Source: Agrobacterium tumefaciens
Lineage (GTDB): Bacteria > Pseudomonadota > Alphaproteobacteria > Rhizobiales > Rhizobiaceae
Length of the DNA stretch: 64,000 nt
Direction: 5' to 3'
Assembly: GCF_005221325.1 (NCBI RefSeq)
Contig: NZ_CP039888.1
Location: 2,170,001-2,234,000 of the forward strand
In this document: piece by piece, positions 1 through 7,351 of the stretch
How the letters are laid out: each line of letters opens with the position of its first letter
Position numbering within the stretch: position 1 is the first letter of the stretch
Notes under the pieces: model-generated
The model's database searches: none
What the model saw: only the letters and a program-made list of their open reading frames with translations
What the model was told of the DNA's origin: nothing
Made by a program: the position numbers and the translations under genes

Positions 1-61
1 GGCAACCGATAAGCGAGAAAAATTGCGATTTTTGGAAAAATTTTTCCCGGCAAAATAAGGC

Positions 62-186
62 GACTCGAACAAATCAGGCGAAACCGTTCAAATTCTTAAT
101 AAATTGTCACGACCTGCTTAGGCAATTTTTAAAGGTACGGGGCTAAAGTTCCCGTCATATGGTCTTGAGTTTGTATAGAGTGTCCA
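62..186 (+). promoter_or_regulatory. sciP upstream region
   Basis: This leader is A+T rich and contains one GANTC methylation site (GACTC, 62-66) and a TTAA half-site (96-99) that could be half of a CtrA box. In Caulobacter sciP is CtrA-dependent; the second half-site here is poor (TCAC), so direct CtrA control is only a possibility. Confidence 0.3.
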
Positions 187-462
187 ATGACCGAAATGAT
201 ACGCCCACGAGTTAAATATGTCATCGGCCCCGATGGCAGCCCTCTGACGATTGCGGATCTTCCGCCTGCCAATACCCGACGCTGGGTCATTCGCAGAAAG
301 GCGGAGGTGGTTGCAGCGGTACGTGGAGGACTGTTGAGCCTCGAGGAAGCCTGCGAGCGTTATACGCTTACCGTCGAAGAATTCCTGTCCTGGCAGTCCT
401 CGATCTCCGATCATGGCCTTGCCGGCCTGCGCACCACGCGCATCCAGCAATATCGCCACTAA
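187..462 (+). CDS. sciP: CtrA inhibitor SciP (DUF1153)
   Basis: This 91-residue protein matches the DUF1153/SciP family over its whole length: a short N-terminal strand region, then a helix-turn-helix made of the segments around RRKAEVVAAVRGG, LSLEEACERY and LTVEEFLSWQ. In Caulobacter SciP binds CtrA on DNA and blocks recruitment of RNA polymerase to CtrA-activated promoters, setting the timing of the cell-cycle programme. An alternative in-frame ATG lies at 196; the first was chosen because the family starts this way. It sits about 2 kb from ctrA in the same orientation, with its own terminator at 508-531, so it is probably a single-gene transcript. The assignment rests on family recognition; the local function is inferred. 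Confidence 0.9.
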   Translation: MTEMIRPRVKYVIGPDGSPLTIADLPPANTRRWVIRRKAEVVAAVRGGLLSLEEACERYTLTVEEFLSWQSSISDHGLAGLRTTRIQQYRH

Positions 463-507
463 ACCAGTGCGCCGGCGCGGCACGCGCCCAAACCGAACTT
501 CCAAAAC

Positions 508-531
508 GCCCCGTCATATCGACGGGGTTTT
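508..531 (+). terminator. Rho-independent terminator of sciP
   Basis: A 7-bp GC-rich stem (CCCCGTC / GACGGGG) with a five-base loop is followed by four T residues, 46 bases after the sciP stop codon. Confidence 0.75.
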
Positions 532-680
532 CGGTTTGATTTCGGATTTCCCCTGAAAATTGCCCGACACAGCCGGTGACTGTCACTGGTTTGTGTCCAC
601 TGCGTTCGCTATCCCGCTGTTTCAATCCAGGCGCAAGCCGTTACAGTGGAAAAACGAACAGCAATGGGAAGGCAGAGATC

Positions 681-962
681 ATGGATATTAAGACAACCGA
701 AACCGGATCGCGCGGCGAATATTCGGCAACTATCGACGGCCACAAGGCCGAGATGACCTATTCGCGCACCTCCCCTTCCCTCATCATCATCGACCATACC
801 GGCGTGCCCGATGCTCTTCGCGGCAAGGGTGTCGGCCAGGCGCTCGCCGCCCATGCGATCGATGAGGCCCGCAAGGGCGGCTGGAAGATCATTCCGCTCT
901 GCCCCTTCTTCAAGGCCCAGACGCTGCGCCATAAAGAATGGGCGGATGTTATCCAGGGGTAG
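681..962 (+). CDS. GNAT-type N-acetyltransferase, short CG family
   Basis: The 93-residue product has the compact acetyl-CoA-binding fold of the Acetyltransf_CG (YjdJ-like) family: a strand region ending in PSLIIIDHTGVPD, the pyrophosphate-binding loop LRGKGVGQALAAHA, and the end segment IIPLCPFFKAQ. These small proteins lack the N-terminal part of full GNAT enzymes and their substrates are mostly unknown. The ATG at 681 was preferred over an upstream in-frame start at 576 because the family begins here and AAGGCAGAG lies just upstream. It stands alone between the sciP terminator and a palindromic repeat. Confidence 0.8.
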   Translation: MDIKTTETGSRGEYSATIDGHKAEMTYSRTSPSLIIIDHTGVPDALRGKGVGQALAAHAIDEARKGGWKIIPLCPFFKAQTLRHKEWADVIQG

Positions 963-1017
963 GAATGCTTTACCTTCTGTCTGAGGGCAGAATAATCACA
1001 AGCGTCGCTGCCTATTT

Positions 1018-1136
1018 CTTCTCCCCGCCGGGGAGAAGGTGGCCCGAAGGGTCGGATGAGGGGGCAACGTTACCGTATATCTCTACCCTCGCCCCCTCAT
1101 CCCGCTGCCGCGGACTTCTCCCCGGCGGGGAGAAGA
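1018..1136. repeat. Intergenic palindromic repeat (RIME-like), family A
   Basis: Two inverted arms (about 1019-1065 and 1089-1136) each carry a CTCCCCGCCGGGGAG-type hairpin, and the arms also pair with each other (GGATGAGGGGG / CCCCCTCATCC). The arrangement is typical of the mosaic intergenic palindromes scattered through rhizobial genomes. It lies between two genes and encodes nothing. Confidence 0.8.
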
Positions 1137-1200
1137 AACAAGCGGTTCGCGCCTGATCCCTCAACAACCGTTCAAATATCGCGTTATTCATAAAAGGACG

Positions 1201-1404
1201 TCACGCCACCTTCAGCGGCGGTGTTCCCGCATGCATGCTGTGACGGACTTCCTCGCGAAATTCAGGCGTATCCTTGGCCCCATGTACAGCCACGGCATGG
1301 TGCACCGCTGCCTCCATAAGCTCCTCCTGAGAATCAGCGGAGATGGCGATCGTGCATCTGCTGTCACTGGGGAATTCACGGCAATCGATATATTGGCGGG
1401 CCAT
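1201..1404 (-). CDS. DUF1059 family small protein
   Basis: A 67-residue protein starting MARQYIDCREFP, recognised as DUF1059. The conserved N-terminal Cys, the hydrophilic CTIAISADSQEEL segment and the helical VHHAVAVHG segment are all present. No biochemical role is established for the family. The ATG at 1404 is the only sensible start. It is separated from the neighbouring fliJ-like gene by a terminator, so it probably has its own promoter in 1405-1560. Confidence 0.75.
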   Translation of the reverse strand: MARQYIDCREFPSDSRCTIAISADSQEELMEAAVHHAVAVHGAKDTPEFREEVRHSMHAGTPPLKVA

Positions 1405-1561
1405 TTTTTCCTCCCTGCATTGCCGCCCGCACCCGCACGGGGCGCGTACGTAGAAGCCTCCGGCTCATGGTCGGAACCTCTCAAATTACGCCTTTCCCCA
1501 CCCCCGGACAATCGAAATCCGGGGTCGCCGTCTGGATGGAAACACCAGCGATGCGGCAAAG

Positions 1562-1590
1562 CAAAAAAAGCCGCCCTTGCGGGGGCGGCC
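1562..1590 (-). terminator. Terminator downstream of fliJ-like gene
   Basis: The hairpin GCCGCCC TTGCGG GGGCGGC is followed on the minus strand by seven T residues. It lies 100 bases past the stop codon of the fliJ-like gene. Confidence 0.75.
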
Positions 1591-1689
1591 TTTTAAAAAA
1601 ATGCATGGGCATCCTGTCATTGAAAGACGCCTCCTGATCCACCGGCAGCCGTCAATGAGGACGATCATTCGTCTGGTTTGCACCTGATG

Positions 1690-2040
1690 TCAGGCGCGGG
1701 CGCGGATCGCTCCGTCGCGGTTTTCGAGGGCCGCGGCCTTTTCATATTCGGCCTGCACCTCTTCCAGCGAAGCTTCCGCCGCTTCCTGCTGGGCCTTCAG
1801 TTCCCGAATGGAGACCTGAAGATTATCCGCCCGCTGGCGCGCGGCCTTGGCGAAGGTCGGATAGGCGAAATGCGTCGGATCGGTAATGCCCGACTTGCTT
1901 TCCTCCAGCGAGATCTGATGCACCAGTTCCTTTGCCATCCGCTCGAATTCGGACATCATCTGCTGCAGCTGACTAAGCTGCCGGCGTTTTTCGTTGACCT
2001 GAAATTCCTTCAGGCGAACCAGGCTGTCACGCGACTTCAT
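1690..2040 (-). CDS. fliJ: FliJ-like flagellar export chaperone
   Basis: The 116-residue product is almost wholly alpha-helical coiled coil, with heptad-like runs at about 10-50 and 75-110 and many Gln, Glu and Arg residues. FliJ is the general chaperone/escort of the flagellar type III export ATPase. The ATG at 2040 was chosen over a TTG at 2046 because GGAG sits eight bases before it. It is divergent from ctrA across a 481-bp region, an arrangement common in Rhizobiales, and CtrA controls flagellar genes in this group. Coiled-coil proteins are easily misassigned, so the name rests on context and overall character. Confidence 0.7.
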   Translation of the reverse strand: MKSRDSLVRLKEFQVNEKRRQLSQLQQMMSEFERMAKELVHQISLEESKSGITDPTHFAYPTFAKAARQRADNLQVSIRELKAQQEAAEASLEEVQAEYEKAAALENRDGAIRARA

Positions 2041-2193
2041 ACGCAATACTCCATGGATAGCGAGACCCGGATCAAAAAGGCACTATGCCCCCCTGATCGG
2101 CCCGTTTAACCCGCCCGTTCAACCGGCCGGGTTAACCCGTTGTGCCGGAATGATTCCTAAAAGTTACCCGACGTTAATAAAAAACCGCCGTCG

Positions 2194-2208
2194 TTAACCT
2201 TTCGTTTA
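2194..2208 (+). promoter_or_regulatory. Near-consensus CtrA box upstream of ctrA
   Basis: TTAA, seven bases, TTTA closely matches the CtrA consensus TTAA-N7-TTAA. It lies in the divergent region between the fliJ-like gene and ctrA and would fit autoregulation of ctrA as known in Caulobacter. Confidence 0.5.
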
Positions 2209-2286
2209 CGGGCATCGTTAATGATAAACACGATCATTTAAGGGTCGGTAAATGCCAGGTCCAAAAAAACGGGCCAGACGATGTAA

Positions 2287-2351
2287 GAGTCGATTGAATC
2301 ACTTAGCGGGAAATCCTCACGTTAAGCTTCAATTTTGGCGATGGTGGATTC
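2287..2351. promoter_or_regulatory. Cluster of three GANTC sites in the ctrA promoter region
   Basis: GAGTC (2287-2291), GAATC (2296-2300) and GATTC (2347-2351) fall within 65 bases. GANTC is the target of the cell-cycle methyltransferase CcrM in Alphaproteobacteria; in Caulobacter methylation state controls the ctrA P1 promoter. Apart from these sites and the CtrA box, the 481-bp leader 2041-2521 holds no gene that I can support. Confidence 0.55.
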
Positions 2352-2521
2352 ACGTGCAAAAACAGCGAAATGCCTACATTGCTTAATAAATTCGATACAC
2401 CTTGCCAAAGGCAATTAGAATTTGTTAACCATTTGGTGGCAGCCTGCAAATCAGGCAACGTCTGGATCCGCATCGCGCGAGGCAATGATTTACCGGTTCG
2501 CGGGCGGCAAAGGGGATAATT

Positions 2522-3226
2522 ATGCGGGTTCTACTTATTGAAGACGACAGCGCGACAGCGCAGAGCATTGAACTGATGCTCAAGTCGGAGAGCTTTAACG
2601 TCTACACGACCGACCTCGGTGAGGAAGGCGTGGACCTTGGCAAGCTCTACGACTACGACATTATTCTTCTCGACCTCAACCTGCCCGACATGTCGGGTTA
2701 CGAGGTGCTGAGAACGCTTCGCCTCTCCAAGGTCAAGACGCCGATCCTCATCCTGTCCGGCATGGCCGGCATCGAGGACAAGGTGCGCGGCCTCGGCTTC
2801 GGCGCCGACGATTACATGACGAAGCCGTTCCACAAGGATGAGCTTGTTGCCCGCATTCACGCCATCGTCCGCCGTTCCAAGGGCCATGCGCAATCGGTCA
2901 TCGCCACCGGCGAGCTGATCGTCAATCTCGATGCCAAGACGGTTGAAGTGGGCGGTCAGCGCGTTCACCTGACCGGCAAGGAATATCAGATGCTCGAGCT
3001 GCTTTCGCTGCGCAAGGGCACGACGCTGACCAAGGAAATGTTCCTGAACCACCTTTATGGCGGCATGGACGAGCCGGAACTGAAGATCATCGACGTCTTC
3101 ATCTGCAAGCTGCGCAAGAAGCTCGCAAATGCCGCCGGCGGCGCAAACTACATCGAAACCGTCTGGGGCCGCGGCTATGTTCTGCGCGAGCCTGACGGCG
3201 CCACCGAATTCCTCGAAACCGCCTGA
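2522..3226 (+). CDS. ctrA: Cell-cycle master regulator CtrA
   Basis: This 234-residue OmpR-type response regulator has a receiver domain (1-115) with acidic pocket E7/D8, phospho-acceptor D51 and the invariant lysine K101 (ADDYMTKPF), then a winged-helix DNA-binding domain from about 125. The segment [17 protein letters not shown] and the C-terminal [13 protein letters not shown] are hallmark CtrA sequence. Phosphorylated CtrA binds TTAA-N7-TTAA and controls division, flagellum and DNA-methylation genes and, in some species, replication. The ATG follows AAAGGGG. The upstream region contains a CtrA box and three GANTC sites, and a terminator follows at 3257. SciP and ChpT, its inhibitor and phosphodonor, are within 4 kb. 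Confidence 0.97.
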   Translation: MRVLLIEDDSATAQSIELMLKSESFNVYTTDLGEEGVDLGKLYDYDIILLDLNLPDMSGYEVLRTLRLSKVKTPILILSGMAGIEDKVRGLGFGADDYMTKPFHKDELVARIHAIVRRSKGHAQSVIATGELIVNLDAKTVEVGGQRVHLTGKEYQMLELLSLRKGTTLTKEMFLNHLYGGMDEPELKIIDVFICKLRKKLANAAGGANYIETVWGRGYVLREPDGATEFLETA

Positions 3227-3256
3227 TCCGATCAGGAACAGGACAGTTTTTAAAAG

Positions 3257-3281
3257 ACCCGCTGGAAACGGCGGGTTTTTT
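3257..3281 (+). terminator. Rho-independent terminator of ctrA
   Basis: Stem ACCCGC / GCGGGT closes an eight-base loop and is followed by six T residues, about 30 bases past the ctrA stop. Confidence 0.8.
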
Positions 3282-3370
3282 GTTGCGATTTTCTCTTCCT
3301 TATTCCTATGCCTGTCACGGGAAAGAGGGAGAGAAAGACCTGGAAACGCATCGCCAAAGGACGCGGGGCC

Positions 3371-3886
3371 ATGAACCACCCGATCCCATCCCTCCGGACC
3401 GAACGCCTGACATTGCGCCCGCTCGCCATGGCGGACTTCCCCGCCTATCGGGATTTCATGGCGTCACCGCGCTCCATCGGCGTCGGCGGCCCCTATGATC
3501 TGCCGTCGACATGGGGTGTATTTTGCCACGATCTGGCCAACTGGCACTTCTTCGGCCATGGCGCATTGATGATAGACCTTGGCGAGACGGGTGAATGTAT
3601 CGGCCAGATCGGCATCAATCACGGCCCGCTCTTTCCCGAAAAGGAACTGGGCTGGCTGCTTTATGACGGCCATGAAGGTCGCGGTTATGCCGCGGAAGCG
3701 GCCACGGCAATGCGTGACTGGGCTTTCGAAACCCTGAACCTGCCGACACTGGTGAGCTACGTCTCGCCGCAGAACCGAAAATCCGCGGCCGTCGCCGAGC
3801 GAATCGGCGGAACTCTCGATCCCTCGGCACCGCGCTCCGACCCCGAGGACCTCGTTTATCGTTATCATCAGGTCAAGAGGTCTTGA
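3371..3886 (+). CDS. GNAT family N-acetyltransferase (RimJ/RimL-like)
   Basis: The 171-residue protein has the RimJ/RimL arrangement: LRTERLTLRPLAMADFPAY at the N terminus, the beta4 region ELGWLLYDGHEGRGYAAEA containing the acetyl-CoA loop, and SYVSPQNRKSAAVAERIG near the end. It should transfer acetyl from acetyl-CoA to an amine, target unknown. The ATG at 3371 was chosen over an upstream start at 3308 because the family motif begins nine residues later and AAAGGA precedes it. It follows the ctrA terminator and converges on the hydrolase gene downstream. A second, different GNAT protein is encoded at 5100-5627. Confidence 0.85.
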   Translation: MNHPIPSLRTERLTLRPLAMADFPAYRDFMASPRSIGVGGPYDLPSTWGVFCHDLANWHFFGHGALMIDLGETGECIGQIGINHGPLFPEKELGWLLYDGHEGRGYAAEAATAMRDWAFETLNLPTLVSYVSPQNRKSAAVAERIGGTLDPSAPRSDPEDLVYRYHQVKRS

Positions 3887-3897
3887 AAATCGGAGAG

Positions 3898-3922
3898 CTT
3901 CGGGGCCGTCACGGTCCCGAAG
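3898..3922. terminator. Hairpin between convergent genes
   Basis: A 7-bp stem (CTTCGGG / CCCGAAG) lies between the convergent GNAT and hydrolase genes. It has no T-run, so terminator function is only suggested by position. Confidence 0.35.
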
Positions 3923-3935
3923 CGCTTCAAAAGCT

Positions 3936-4982
3936 CTAACGCAGTTCCACTTTCAGGAAGCCGAGGATTGCCTCAGCGATCTGCGCATGGAGGGCCGCGC
4001 GGTCCCTGCCGCCGCCGTCGCGGCAGACGAATCCCTCGCCCGGAGAAAGCTCTTCCACGATTTTTTCGCCGTTCGGCTTGCATATCTGCATGAAGCTGAA
4101 ATGGCTGGCATCCGGTATTTCCCGGTAGATACGTGTCGCCTTGGGCAGATAATCGGCAATATATCCGGAATCGGCCTTGATGGCGGCGATCTCCGGGGTC
4201 TCCACACCAGCGGCCAGAACCAGAACCGGCACCTTCACTTGCTGCAGCGTCTCCGGCAGAAAACCGGCCGCCGGCCCGAGATCGAGTGCAATCACGGCGC
4301 GGATGCGAGCATCGCGCCAATCCATCGAAAGACGCGGATCGGCCTTGCCGTTCCCGACAATGCCAACCTTGCCCAGCAGCCGCGGCGCCTTGCATTGCGG
4401 CGGCAGCTTCTCCATGTTGCAATCCTTCAGGGCAAGATCGGCGCTATAACGGGCGCCTGCCAGCTCCATTGCGGTCCAGCCGCCGAGAGAATGACCGATC
4501 ACGGCGATGCGCGTCCTATCGATCCTGCCCGCAAGATCGTCATGATCGAGCAGCGCCGTCAGCGTTCGGCTGATGTCGCGCGGCCGCTCCCATAACGGAA
4601 CAATCTCGGTCGCATTCGCCTCGGTAAATGTTTCTCCATTGTGGTCAGGTGCGGCCACCACATAGCCCTGCTGCACAAGCTCGCCGGCAATCCAGTTGAG
4701 ATTACGCCAGCTTCCGCCAAAACCGTGCGATATCAGGACAACGGGTCGGGATCCCGTGAGGAATGGCGCACCGGGCTGCACGTCAAGGCCATAAAACGCC
4801 GCGTTTTCTCCCACGGTCTCGGTTTTGCCCGAGGGCGCGGCCGGATACCACAGGGATATGGTGAGCGCATGCCCGTCGGCATTAGCAGGCAATTCCGTCT
4901 GTTTGAAACCGATGGCGCTGTCAGCCATCGCGGCGCGAAGGGTGGAGAGGACGACGATTGCCGTCAGAAGAAAAAGACGCAT
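3936..4982 (-). CDS. Secreted alpha/beta hydrolase (dienelactone hydrolase-like)
   Basis: The 348-residue product begins with a signal peptide (MRLFLLTAIVVLSTLRAAMA). The oxyanion-hole motif is ISHGFGG, the nucleophile elbow GHSLGG carries the catalytic Ser, and SHFSFMQIC near the end supplies the likely catalytic His. It resembles predicted dienelactone hydrolases or platelet-activating-factor acetylhydrolase-like esterases of proteobacteria and probably works in the periplasm on an unknown ester. The ATG at 4982 begins the signal peptide; an upstream in-frame start at 5021 would spoil it. The long inverted repeat 5035-5082 lies just upstream of this start. Confidence 0.8.
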   Translation of the reverse strand: MRLFLLTAIVVLSTLRAAMADSAIGFKQTELPANADGHALTISLWYPAAPSGKTETVGENAAFYGLDVQPGAPFLTGSRPVVLISHGFGGSWRNLNWIAGELVQQGYVVAAPDHNGETFTEANATEIVPLWERPRDISRTLTALLDHDDLAGRIDRTRIAVIGHSLGGWTAMELAGARYSADLALKDCNMEKLPPQCKAPRLLGKVGIVGNGKADPRLSMDWRDARIRAVIALDLGPAAGFLPETLQQVKVPVLVLAAGVETPEIAAIKADSGYIADYLPKATRIYREIPDASHFSFMQICKPNGEKIVEELSPGEGFVCRDGGGRDRAALHAQIAEAILGFLKVELR

Positions 4983-5034
4983 GAGGGGCTCCAGAGTTGA
5001 TATGGCCAACCCTTGCCTCAAACCGCCATTTGCC

Positions 5035-5082
5035 GAGACCTTAAACAGGTTTCAGCACGTTCTGAAACCTGTTTAAGGTCTC
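5035..5082. repeat. Perfect 21-bp inverted repeat
   Basis: Arms 5035-5055 and 5062-5082 are perfect reverse complements around a six-base spacer. The element lies between the end of the GNAT gene (5100) and the start of the hydrolase gene (4982), both on the minus strand. There is no T-run on either side, so it is not a standard intrinsic terminator; it could be a transcript-stabilising hairpin, a Rho-assisted terminator or a large operator. Confidence 0.85.
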
Positions 5083-5099
5083 CTGGGCCGCACCTCGCC

Positions 5100-5627
5100 C
5101 TATTTCCGGCTCACCCGCTCGAAAAGCCGGACAGGATTGTTGCGGAACATCATCTCGCGAAACGGACGAAAGCCGAATCGGGCCGCTATCGCCAGCGACG
5201 GCGTGTTCAGTGCGTCGATCATGCAGACGCTCCGCTGCGAAATCCCGCTCTCATCGAACCATTCCGTTGCAGCAGCCACCGCTTCGGTTGCGACACCTTT
5301 GCCCGTCAATTGCCCGTCGATTTTCCACATCGCCTCGGGCACGCCATCGAAATCGGCGCCGTTGCCGCGGCGCATATGGGCAAAGCCCACCTCGCCGACG
5401 ATGCGCCCGGTGGCAAGCTCTTCCACCACAAAGGGGCCGAAACCGAAGACGGACCAATGGCCGATGAAACGCAACAGGCGCGCGAAGGCAAGTTCCGGGT
5501 CCAGTGGGGCAATCGACGTAACCCCCTCAATCGGCCGGACGGCCGCCCCCCAGAAGGCGCAATAAAGCGCTTCATCCGAAAGGGCATGCGGCCGCAGGAC
5601 AAGGCGGGCGGTTGCCAGACGCGTCAT
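5100..5627 (-). CDS. GNAT family N-acetyltransferase
   Basis: A 175-residue RimJ/RimL-type acetyltransferase. The N terminus TRLATARLVLRPHALSDEA, the central PEAMWKIDGQLTGKGVATEA (acetyl-CoA loop) and the final MIDALNTPSLAIAARFGF segment are diagnostic. The substrate cannot be told from sequence. The ATG at 5627 has GGGGAG six bases upstream; the longer reading would need a TTG at 5642. It lies downstream of chpT on the same strand but behind the chpT terminator. Confidence 0.88.
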   Translation of the reverse strand: MTRLATARLVLRPHALSDEALYCAFWGAAVRPIEGVTSIAPLDPELAFARLLRFIGHWSVFGFGPFVVEELATGRIVGEVGFAHMRRGNGADFDGVPEAMWKIDGQLTGKGVATEAVAAATEWFDESGISQRSVCMIDALNTPSLAIAARFGFRPFREMMFRNNPVRLFERVSRK

Positions 5628-5643
5628 GAACGTGCTCCCCAAA

Positions 5644-5684
5644 AATAAAAAAGGCCGGCCACGTCGGTTGACGCGATCCGGCCT
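5644..5684 (-). terminator. Terminator of chpT
   Basis: Stem AGGCCGG / CCGGCCT (5652-5658 / 5678-5684) is followed on the minus strand by a long T-rich run (TTTTTTATTTTT), directly after the chpT gene. Confidence 0.75.
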
Positions 5685-5713
5685 CTCACAAATTCACATC
5701 GGCAACTGCACCG

Positions 5714-6361
5714 TCACTCGGCAACCGTCTTCGCGGTAAAGACGATACGGTCTTCATGCACCTTGTATTCTACGGCCATATTGGCCTCTTCAGCCAAAAG
5801 CAGCGTGTAATAGGGCTGCACGGAATGGGCGTCGACCGCCTCTTCCAGCCGGCCTTCGTAAATTTCCGCGAACTTGGCCGGAACGCGCATCATCCGGCCC
5901 TTGACGGTGATTTCGAACCTGGCGTCGCCGTCGGGATTTTCCAGGAGCACATCCACATTGCCGCCGCGCGGGATGGCGCCGTAAGCGACGAGAAACAGGT
6001 TGAGCAGAAGTTTGACACGATTTTTCGGCACGATGGCGCGCGGGCCGTTCCAGCTGACTTCGGCCTTCTTTTCGGCGGCGGCGAAATCCTGGGCGGCCTT
6101 TTCAGCCTCACCGGTGTCGATCGATGCACCGGCCGAGCCGGAAGCGCCGAAGGCAAGGCGGGCGAACTTAAGCCTCACGGATGCGTTAAGCGCTGACGTG
6201 CGGATGAGATCGAGCGCATCGTCATCCGTGCCGCCCTCGTCCAGAAGTTCGAGGCCGTTATTGATGGCGCCGACAGGAGAAATCACGTCATGGCACACAC
6301 GGCTGCACAGAAGAGCCGCCAGATCGGGACCGGACAGCGTGATATTGAGTTTGCTCGTCAT
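5714..6361 (-). CDS. chpT: Histidine phosphotransferase ChpT
   Basis: This 215-residue protein is the dimeric phosphotransferase that relays phosphate from the hybrid kinase CckA to CtrA and CpdR. The phospho-accepting His is H24 in SRVCHDVISPVGAINNGLEL, a histidine-kinase-like DHp helix. The second half is a degenerate ATPase-like domain (for example NRVKLLLNLFLVAYGAIPRGG) lacking nucleotide-binding motifs. The ATG at 6361 is unambiguous. Finding chpT 2.5 kb from ctrA and 5 kb from sciP makes this a regulatory cluster. It is divergent from eipA, with a CtrA-box-like site between them that could serve either gene. Confidence 0.93.
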   Translation of the reverse strand: MTSKLNITLSGPDLAALLCSRVCHDVISPVGAINNGLELLDEGGTDDDALDLIRTSALNASVRLKFARLAFGASGSAGASIDTGEAEKAAQDFAAAEKKAEVSWNGPRAIVPKNRVKLLLNLFLVAYGAIPRGGNVDVLLENPDGDARFEITVKGRMMRVPAKFAEIYEGRLEEAVDAHSVQPYYTLLLAEEANMAVEYKVHEDRIVFTAKTVAE

Positions 6362-6432
6362 AAAATTCTCTCCTGCGCAAGGGAGGCGCGGACGGTGTGG
6401 AAATTGTTAAGCCATAATGACACCATATTTGG

Positions 6433-6447
6433 TAAACCGATTGTTAA
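6433..6447. promoter_or_regulatory. CtrA-box-like site between chpT and eipA
   Basis: TAAA, seven bases, TTAA is a near match to TTAA-N7-TTAA and lies 72 bases upstream of chpT and 166 upstream of eipA. In Brucella eipA is reported to be a direct CtrA target, which makes the site credible. Confidence 0.45.
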
Positions 6448-6612
6448 TAGGATGGTTTCAAAATGCCAAATGCCTTAACAGGCCACACTGGAGCCCCGTG
6501 TATCTGTCAGGATGCACGAAACATGCTGTAGAACTTTGACTCTACGCATCTGCCCTCGCGAAAATCGATTCGGTTTTTCGGGCTGATGCGTTAACGAAAC
6601 AGACGGACGGAC

Positions 6613-7209
6613 ATGACGATGCGCCTTACGAAAACCCGCACCATTGCACGCCTCGGACTGGGAAAGATTGTCGCGCTCCTTGCGAGCCTCTTGATGTGGG
6701 TCACACCGGCCTTTGCCCAGACCAGCGATCAATATTCTATCCAGGAAGTCGTGGATGCAGGCCACGGATTCTTCGGTGAAACCACCGGCGGCCTTGCCAA
6801 GGTGGTGGAGCGCGCCTTCCAGCAATACGGTCTTCCGAACGGTTACATTCTCGGCCAGGAAGGCTCCGGCGCCTTCGTTGCCGGCCTCACCTATGGTGAA
6901 GGTACGCTTTACACCAAGAATGCCGGCCAGCACCCGGTCTTCTGGCAGGGCCCCTCGCTCGGGCTGGACTATGGCGGCCAGGGCACCCGCGCCATGATGC
7001 TGGTCTATAATCTTCCCTCCGTCGATGCACTTTACCGCCGTTATGGCGGCGTCAGCGGTTCCGCCTTCATCGTCGCCGGCGTCGGCATGACCTATCTGAA
7101 GAGTAGCGATGTGACGCTCGCCCCCATCCGCACCGGCATCGGCGCACGCCTCGGCATCAATGTCGGTTACCTGAAGCTCACCCAGCAGCCGACCTGGAAC
7201 CCCTTCTGA
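6613..7209 (+). CDS. eipA: Periplasmic envelope integrity protein EipA (DUF1134)
   Basis: The 198-residue product has a signal peptide ending in TPAFAQ (about 36 residues) and then a DUF1134 domain with the characteristic glycine-rich LYTKNAGQHPVFWQGPS and LGLDYGGQGTRAMML segments. EipA is a small beta-barrel periplasmic protein needed for envelope stress resistance in Brucella. The start at 6613 was kept; an ATG at 6619 is an alternative. It is monocistronic and divergent from chpT. The link to CtrA is inferred from the Brucella work and the box at 6433. Confidence 0.88.
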   Translation: MTMRLTKTRTIARLGLGKIVALLASLLMWVTPAFAQTSDQYSIQEVVDAGHGFFGETTGGLAKVVERAFQQYGLPNGYILGQEGSGAFVAGLTYGEGTLYTKNAGQHPVFWQGPSLGLDYGGQGTRAMMLVYNLPSVDALYRRYGGVSGSAFIVAGVGMTYLKSSDVTLAPIRTGIGARLGINVGYLKLTQQPTWNPF

Positions 7210-7351
7210 TTCGCTAAGGCCGAGCGGGAGGAAATAACGGGCCGGTTTTGACGGTGCGACACCCCTCCCCACGGTTGCAATAATAGCGTAACGTGCTTTC
7301 GCGCCCCTCTTTCCGAATGCGCGCGTATCTGAGTTTCGGAGACTGTCCCGC

